This document shows positions 60,124-64,000 of a DNA stretch of 64,000 nt, piece after piece; within the stretch, counting starts at the first letter, position 1, and every line of letters begins with the position of its first letter. The position numbers and the translations under genes were made by a program. Under the pieces are notes generated by a model. That model had not been told where the DNA came from and made no database searches. It saw nothing but the letters and a program-made list of their open reading frames with translations. Source of the stretch: Nymphaea colorata (lineage: Eukaryota > Streptophyta > Magnoliopsida > Nymphaeales > Nymphaeaceae). The stretch spans positions 6,835,682-6,899,681 of the forward strand of contig NC_045151.1 of the NCBI RefSeq assembly GCF_008831285.2. Reading direction: 5' to 3'.

Positions 60124-60203
60124 TAAGGGTGTGTTTGGATGCCCCCTCAAAACGACGTTTGAGAAGGAAAACAGTATTTTGCTTTCCAAACGCCATTTTG
60201 AGG
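60124..60203. repeat. Harbinger-like end followed by a strong hairpin
   Basis: After TAA, GGGTGTGTTTGGATG resembles the ends of the Harbinger group. It leads into CCTCAAAACGACGTTTG (60145-60161), which pairs with CAAACGCCATTTTGAGG (60187-60203) with two mismatches; an inner GGAAA/TTTCC pair extends it. No matching right end was found. Confidence 0.65.
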
Positions 60204-60406
60204 ATTTTTTGTAAGATCATTTGGTGGGCCGGCATATGTCTATAAGGAATTTCAGACATTATGGTTGTCTTAACGTAAATATCCGCTTAAGTGCTTGCAA
60301 TTTGGGATATTACGTCATTTTAGATGGTATGGGGTAATTTTGAAATGTATAGATACCAGTACGCAATTACGGACTCTTTGATGGGTTGAATCTATAATTA
60401 TCCTCA

Positions 60407-60414
60407 TTATATAA
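60407..60414 (+). promoter_or_regulatory. TATA box of the LTR promoter
   Basis: TTATATAA lies about 260 bases before the LTR end, as expected for the U3/R border of a Copia LTR. A TTTCTAGGGTTTTCTC leader-like stretch follows about 40 bases later. Confidence 0.5.
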
Positions 60415-60673
60415 TGGTAGTGGTTCCTGGGGTCGTGCATATAGTTGCTTTTGGTTTCTAGGGTTTTCTCTTCCCCATCTGAGAGAGACCTGACGCGCAC
60501 TGCACGTACTCTGGAAGATCCTACCGTGATCTACTGTCTGTGCACTTTAGATGGATTCAGGTACGCTACCGCTTCAGTTTAAGGTTTTGTTTAATTCAAT
60601 TATTTAACATGAGTATGATCCTGTTTTAGGGTATAGCGTTTGTGTATGCATGAAGGGAAGAAATCCCAACATT

Positions 60674-60687
60674 TGGTATCAGAGACC
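60674..60687 (+). promoter_or_regulatory. Primer binding site of the fourth Copia
   Basis: TGGTATCAGAGACC starts two bases after the LTR end CAACA. It is the standard Copia tRNA-Met site. Confidence 0.9.
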
Positions 60688-60818
60688 ATGTTCATTGTTG
60701 AATCATTGAATTTTTTGTAATTTTGTGCGTTCTTCCCTTTCGGATTTTCTCTTTCGTTCGATTATGTCAAAAAATCTGCATCACTGGCGCGCGTGTCCCT
60801 TGCTGTGGGCGATGGAAG

Positions 60819-61103
60819 ATGGAAGCCGTCGGGCTTCCATTGAAGCCACACAATGAGGAACGGGGACAAGCGGCGACCGAAGGAATGGGCGATGGAAGCC
60901 GTCGGGCTTCCATCGCAGCAGCAGAGAGAGGCAAAGGGAGGGGCGACGGCCTGCGAGGTCACTGTCGCCGGAAGGGACCGTGCGACCCACCGGCCGTCGG
61001 ACCTCCATTGTGAGCGATGGAAGCCATTGGGCTTCCGTCGCAGCCAGAACAAAAGAACAGGGAGAGGGAAAAGGGGAGCCGATGGAAGGCGTTGGCCTTC
61101 CGT
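60819..61103. repeat. Array of four near-identical hairpins
   Basis: GCGATGGAAGCC-loop-GGCTTCCATCGC or a variant occurs at 60819-60840, 60889-60916, 61014-61041 and 61082-61103. The second is a perfect 12-base-pair stem with a GTCG loop; the third keeps pairing through one G-T wobble; the first and fourth keep 9 pairs. The fourth has compensating changes on both arms (GGAAGGC / GCCTTCC). Confidence 0.9.
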
Positions 61104-61310
61104 TGATGGGCGACGACAGGGAAGGGAGGCCACCGGCGGGTTCGCCGTCGTCGGACGGCACCGTGCGACCCACCGGCGCCCACCCAAGTCATACGGAGCC
61201 CTACCGGTGCAGATCTGCCGATCGGTCTGCCATTTGGTGCTTGCCTGACCGAGCGGCAGTCTCCCTGCCAGAAACCGGACGGCGCCGTGCGACCCACCGG
61301 TGCCCACCCG
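60978..61310. repeat. Three copies of CCGTGCGACCCACCGG in GC-rich leader
   Basis: The motif is at about 60978, 61162 and 61287, spaced about 125-185 bases. Together with the hairpins it suggests the leader grew by local duplication. Open frames of up to 255 residues here occur on both strands and are explained by high GC, not by coding. Confidence 0.75.
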
Positions 61311-61696
61311 CAACCTGCCAGTGGCGTGCCTACTGTCGTTACAGCCGCCCATTCCAGTCGAAAGGGGCGGAAATCATGAAAGGGGGCAGAATGAAGAAGA
61401 AGGGGAAACCGGCCAGAATCGGCCGGTTTCCGGCAGGCGTCGTCCGGCCATCGTGGCGGGCGACGGCCGGTGGCCCTGGCAGCACCCGCCGGTGGCCACC
61501 CACAGTGTTGGGTGGCCTGCTAGTGGAGCTTCACCGCCCGCCTCCCGTTCGGCATGCGAGCGGTGGAGGCGACGCACTCGGGCGGTCGAGCTGGGTTGGA
61601 CCGGGTCAGGTCTTGACAGACCCGATCCGGATCCATAAGGATAACAAAACCCCTTCTTTTTTTGCCGCCCGCGCCTCTGCGTTTAATTTTTCGGAC

Positions 61697-61724
61697 CGGG
61701 TCGGGTCCTATCGGACCCGACCCG
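61697..61724. repeat. Perfect 12-base-pair hairpin
   Basis: CGGGTCGGGTCC pairs with GGACCCGACCCG around a TATC loop. It marks the switch from the GC-rich leader to the ACCGGTTCA array. Confidence 0.9.
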
Positions 61725-61767
61725 TATCCATGCGGTTTAACTTTTGAAAAATGGTTCATTTTTGTCA

Positions 61768-62350
61768 AACCGGTTCTGAAAAGAGTCGAACCGGTTCATT
61801 CGGTTACAGACCGATTCAACTCGATTCAAAACTGGTTCGGACCTTTTGGCAGACCGATTCAGATCCTTTCTGGACCGGTTCAATTGGTTTTCAGACCGGT
61901 TCGAATCCTTTTAGAACTGGCTCACACTTTTGGGGACCGATTCAGACATTTGGTGGACCGGTTCATTCAGTTTCAGAACCGATTCGGACATTTAAAACAC
62001 GATTCAGACCAATTTGGGACCGATTCATTTAGTTTTGAAACCGATTCGGCCTTTTCCAAACCGGTTCATTCAGTTTTGAAACAATTCAGACCATTTTCAA
62101 ACCTATTCAGGGCTTTTCAGACCGGTTCATTGAGTTTTAGAACTTATTTTTGCCATTTTTAACCGGTTCATTAGGTTTTGGAACCGATATGGTCTAATTT
62201 TGAACGGTTCGCCCAGTTTTTGGACCGGTTCAATCCTGTTTAGGGCTATGTGGGTGTTTTTGTTGTGGTTTAAGACCAATACGGGCCATTTTAAGGTCGA
62301 TTCAGTGGTTCTTGACCCATTTAAACATAATTATGGTACCGGTTCATGAA
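61768..62350 (+). repeat. Array of about two dozen ACCGGTTCA-like motifs
   Basis: Variants of GACCGGTTCA or GACCGATTCA recur every 20-30 bases, often followed by a T-rich spacer such as TTTTGGA or TTTTCAGA. The core ACCGGT is a palindrome. Spacing varies, so it is not a simple satellite. A 166-residue frame (61662-62162) runs through most of it with FRTGS, DRF and PVH repeats. It may be translated by accident; no family matches. Confidence 0.88.
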
Positions 62351-62959
62351 ATTTTGGACTGTTTTGGGCCCATATCATTGAATCATTTGGTTTTGGATTC
62401 AATGTAAGGTAATTTTTTATGTATCACATCATTGAATCATTTGGATTTAATGTAGGGCAAAATTTTGCATGTAATTTGGTTTAAGCATCATGTTTTGCAT
62501 ATTGTTAATTTGTGGGTGTACTTTAGATGAATGTTTGGAATGTGAATTTGAACTTTGGCCATGTCTGTTGTTCGAGATGAGTATGTTTGTACTTTATGTC
62601 GCCAAAGTGACCTCTGTTGTACGAATTTGCCTGTTTTGAACATTAGATGATAGTATACTTGATCCATGCGGGCAATGATCAACCTAAAGGAGGATTGTTG
62701 CTTGGTCAGGTTTAAGTATACAGGGCAAAGAATATGTGATAATTTTTTAGGTTTTCATGTGAATAGCGAGTCAATCCAAAGATAGGCTCGTTGTTTGACA
62801 GTGTTAATTATCTATATTTATTGTTGACCAAGAATATCACTTGCAGTTAGTATTTCAATCCAAAGATTGGATATTAATGTTGCACCGGTACCTTGTGATG
62901 GGATTTAGGCCATTGTATTTAAATTCATTTATATTTGTTATTTCATCTTTGTACATGTT
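62351..62959. other. Leader sequence between the motif array and gag
   Basis: ATCATTGAATCATTTGG occurs twice (about 62377 and 62427), each time followed by TTAATGTAGGG-like sequence, a small duplication. Gag capsid sequence expected here was not found. Confidence 0.5.
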
Positions 62960-63292
62960 TTGATTCTGAGCATGTGTGGTATTTTTGTTCTTTGTACAGT
63001 GAGTTCTGCTTCCATGATATTTACAAATTTAAGTACTATTACTGAGATGAATGATTCGATTCTTATAAGTAAGAAAAGAAAGACTGTTAAGGAAGTTGCC
63101 GTTGACCAATCATCCATTAAGAAACAGAAGAAGCATAAGGAAGGCCTATTAGGCTGCTTCTTTTGTAAGGGTGAATGTCATATGAAGGAGGATTGTACTG
63201 AGTATCACGCATGGCGTGAAAAGAATGGTACACTTCTCACTTTGGTTTGTTCTGAGGTTAATTTAACTTCAGTACCCGGAAACACTTGGTGA
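62960..63292 (+). pseudogene. Copia gag C-terminal part with zinc knuckle
   Basis: A 110-residue frame has a lysine-rich stretch (ISKKRKTVKEVAVDQS) and then a perfect zinc knuckle CFFCKGECHMKEDC (63155-63196), followed by YHAWREKNG as in related Copia proteins. It ends with TGA at 63290-63292, exactly where the family has a second tryptophan before the protease. The capsid part is missing upstream. The ATG at 62960 is probably not a real start. Confidence 0.82.
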
Positions 63293-63841
63293 GTAGATTC
63301 AGGTGCTACTACTCACATAAGTGTCTCTATGCAAGGTTGCCTAAATTGTCGAACGCCAAATGATGCTAAAAGATTCATCTATGTGGGCAATGGCAAGAAG
63401 GCAAAAGTTGAAGCAACAGCAGATTTTCGGTTATTGTTAAAGACTGGTTGTTATTTGAATTTGACAGAAACTTATGTGGTGTCGTCTTTTAGACGTAATT
63501 TAGTTTCTATTTCCTCATTAGACAAATTTGGTTATTATTGTTCATTTGGAGGAAGTAAATTTAAGTTGTTTCTGCACTCAAATTTGATTACCGCTGGTTC
63601 TTTGTCTGGTAGCGATAACCTCTATTTGCTTGATACGGTTGCTTCATATAATGAAACCTTGCATGTTACGTCTAGTGGTACTACAAGAAAATTAGTCAAT
63701 GAGAATTTTGCTATGTTATGGCATAGGCGCTTAGGACATATCTCTGAAAAGAGAATAAAAAGGCTTATGTCGAATGGAATTCTTGAGTCCCTTGATTTTG
63801 CAGACTTTAATGTTTGCATTGAAAGTATAAAGAGAAAATGA
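63293..63841 (+). pseudogene. Copia protease and pre-integrase region
   Basis: In the same frame as gag after the TGA, VDSGATTHIS is the aspartic protease active site, near-consensus. IYVGNGKKAKVEATADFRL and NLVSISSLDKFGYYCSF follow, and the pre-integrase ends with MLWHRRLGHISEKRIKRLMS. About 180 codons are open without any stop, much better kept than the other Copia copies here. It ends at TGA (63839-63841) just after a CIESIKRK motif, where the family has CIKGK. Confidence 0.9.
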
Positions 63842-63849
63842 ACAAACAT

Positions 63850-64000
63850 TAAGAGGTTATAAGTTTTATAATCCAATTAGTAAGCCTTTCTTTGAAACGG
63901 AAAATGTCCATTTCTTTGAGGATATTGAGTTTGGAGAGGTGATTAGGTTAAACATATTGTCTTTGAAGAGAGACGTGAGTCTACTCATACAGATGTTGTA
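63850..64000 (+). pseudogene. Integrase C-terminal tail after an internal deletion
   Basis: In a shifted frame the sequence reads GYKFYNPISKPFFETENVHF then FEDIEFG, the Copia region just past the integrase core. The whole core with its catalytic D, D and E residues is absent between 63841 and 63852, so the deletion joins the pre-integrase end to the tail. The element continues past the window. Confidence 0.8.

Larger units (their letters stand above)
60230..64000 (+). mobile_element. Fourth Copia element, non-autonomous, cut by the window edge
   Basis: An LTR ending CCCAACA (60671) is followed by a primer site. The leader is about 2.3 kb and holds the hairpin and ACCGGTTCA arrays. Gag begins only near its zinc knuckle, followed by protease and pre-integrase. 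The integrase core is deleted, and the last bases encode the integrase C-terminal tail. The LTR start was not fixed; the 3' half lies outside the window. Confidence 0.8.

Noticed and set aside
60762-61747. Long open frames (up to 255 residues) on both strands in the GC-rich region
   Set aside because: They overlap in several frames on both strands, follow the hairpin repeats, and match no family. High GC removes stop codons by chance.
1-64000. CRISPR-like arrays, prokaryotic operons or an undescribed defence system
   Set aside because: Repeats here are microsatellites, transposon ends or the Copia leader arrays. There are no regular repeat-spacer units or bacterial gene layout.

Overview
This window looks like nuclear DNA from a flowering plant with a repeat-rich genome. 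It is AT-rich, with long TA, CA and GA microsatellites, decayed Ty1/Copia retrotransposons, an L1-like LINE, hAT-type and PIF/Harbinger-type inverted-repeat elements, and remnants of plant genes. Nothing in it is bacterial or viral, and the species cannot be told from the sequence alone.

The only gene that looks intact is on the minus strand. It encodes a 127-residue single-pass membrane protein in two exons (28400..28200 and 15489..15307). The splice sites are consensus and the phases match, but a 12.7 kb intron separates the exons. That intron holds a 1.25 kb inverted-repeat element rich in GTACCC (16501..17746), two Harbinger-like elements sharing a TAA target site (19071..20583 and 20587..22050), and the left end of a short-LTR element (24247 onward).

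Two broken gene copies lie near the ends. At 296..489 is a decayed exon resembling SGF11, a SAGA deubiquitination-module subunit. At 57921..59000 on the minus strand is a decayed LHCA5-like photosystem I antenna gene.

Layout: 0-6 kb has the SGF11 remnant, two local tandem duplications and an hAT MITE. 6.2-11.0 kb is a complete but mutated Copia element with LTRs, primer site and a TGAAT target duplication. 11.6-13.9 kb is a second, deleted Copia. 15-28.5 kb is the real gene with its invaded intron. 32.0-34.6 kb is a third Harbinger-like element. 36.7-44.4 kb is non-coding sequence in two diverged copies. 45.5-49.4 kb has an hAT MITE, a minus-strand Copia fragment and a tandem pair of Harbinger-like copies. 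50.4-57.9 kb has two LINE copies of one family in opposite orientation. 57.9-60.2 kb has the LHCA5 pseudogene, an hAT MITE and a hairpin. From about 60.2 kb to the right edge is a fourth Copia with a very unusual leader: GC-rich sequence with four near-identical hairpins, then about two dozen copies of an ACCGGTTCA-like motif, then only the zinc-knuckle end of gag.

The strongest points for follow-up are the giant-intron gene, the Copia leader arrays, the TAA-sharing Harbinger pair with coding-like cargo, and the two gene remnants. Family calls rest on motif recognition by eye; no database search was run.
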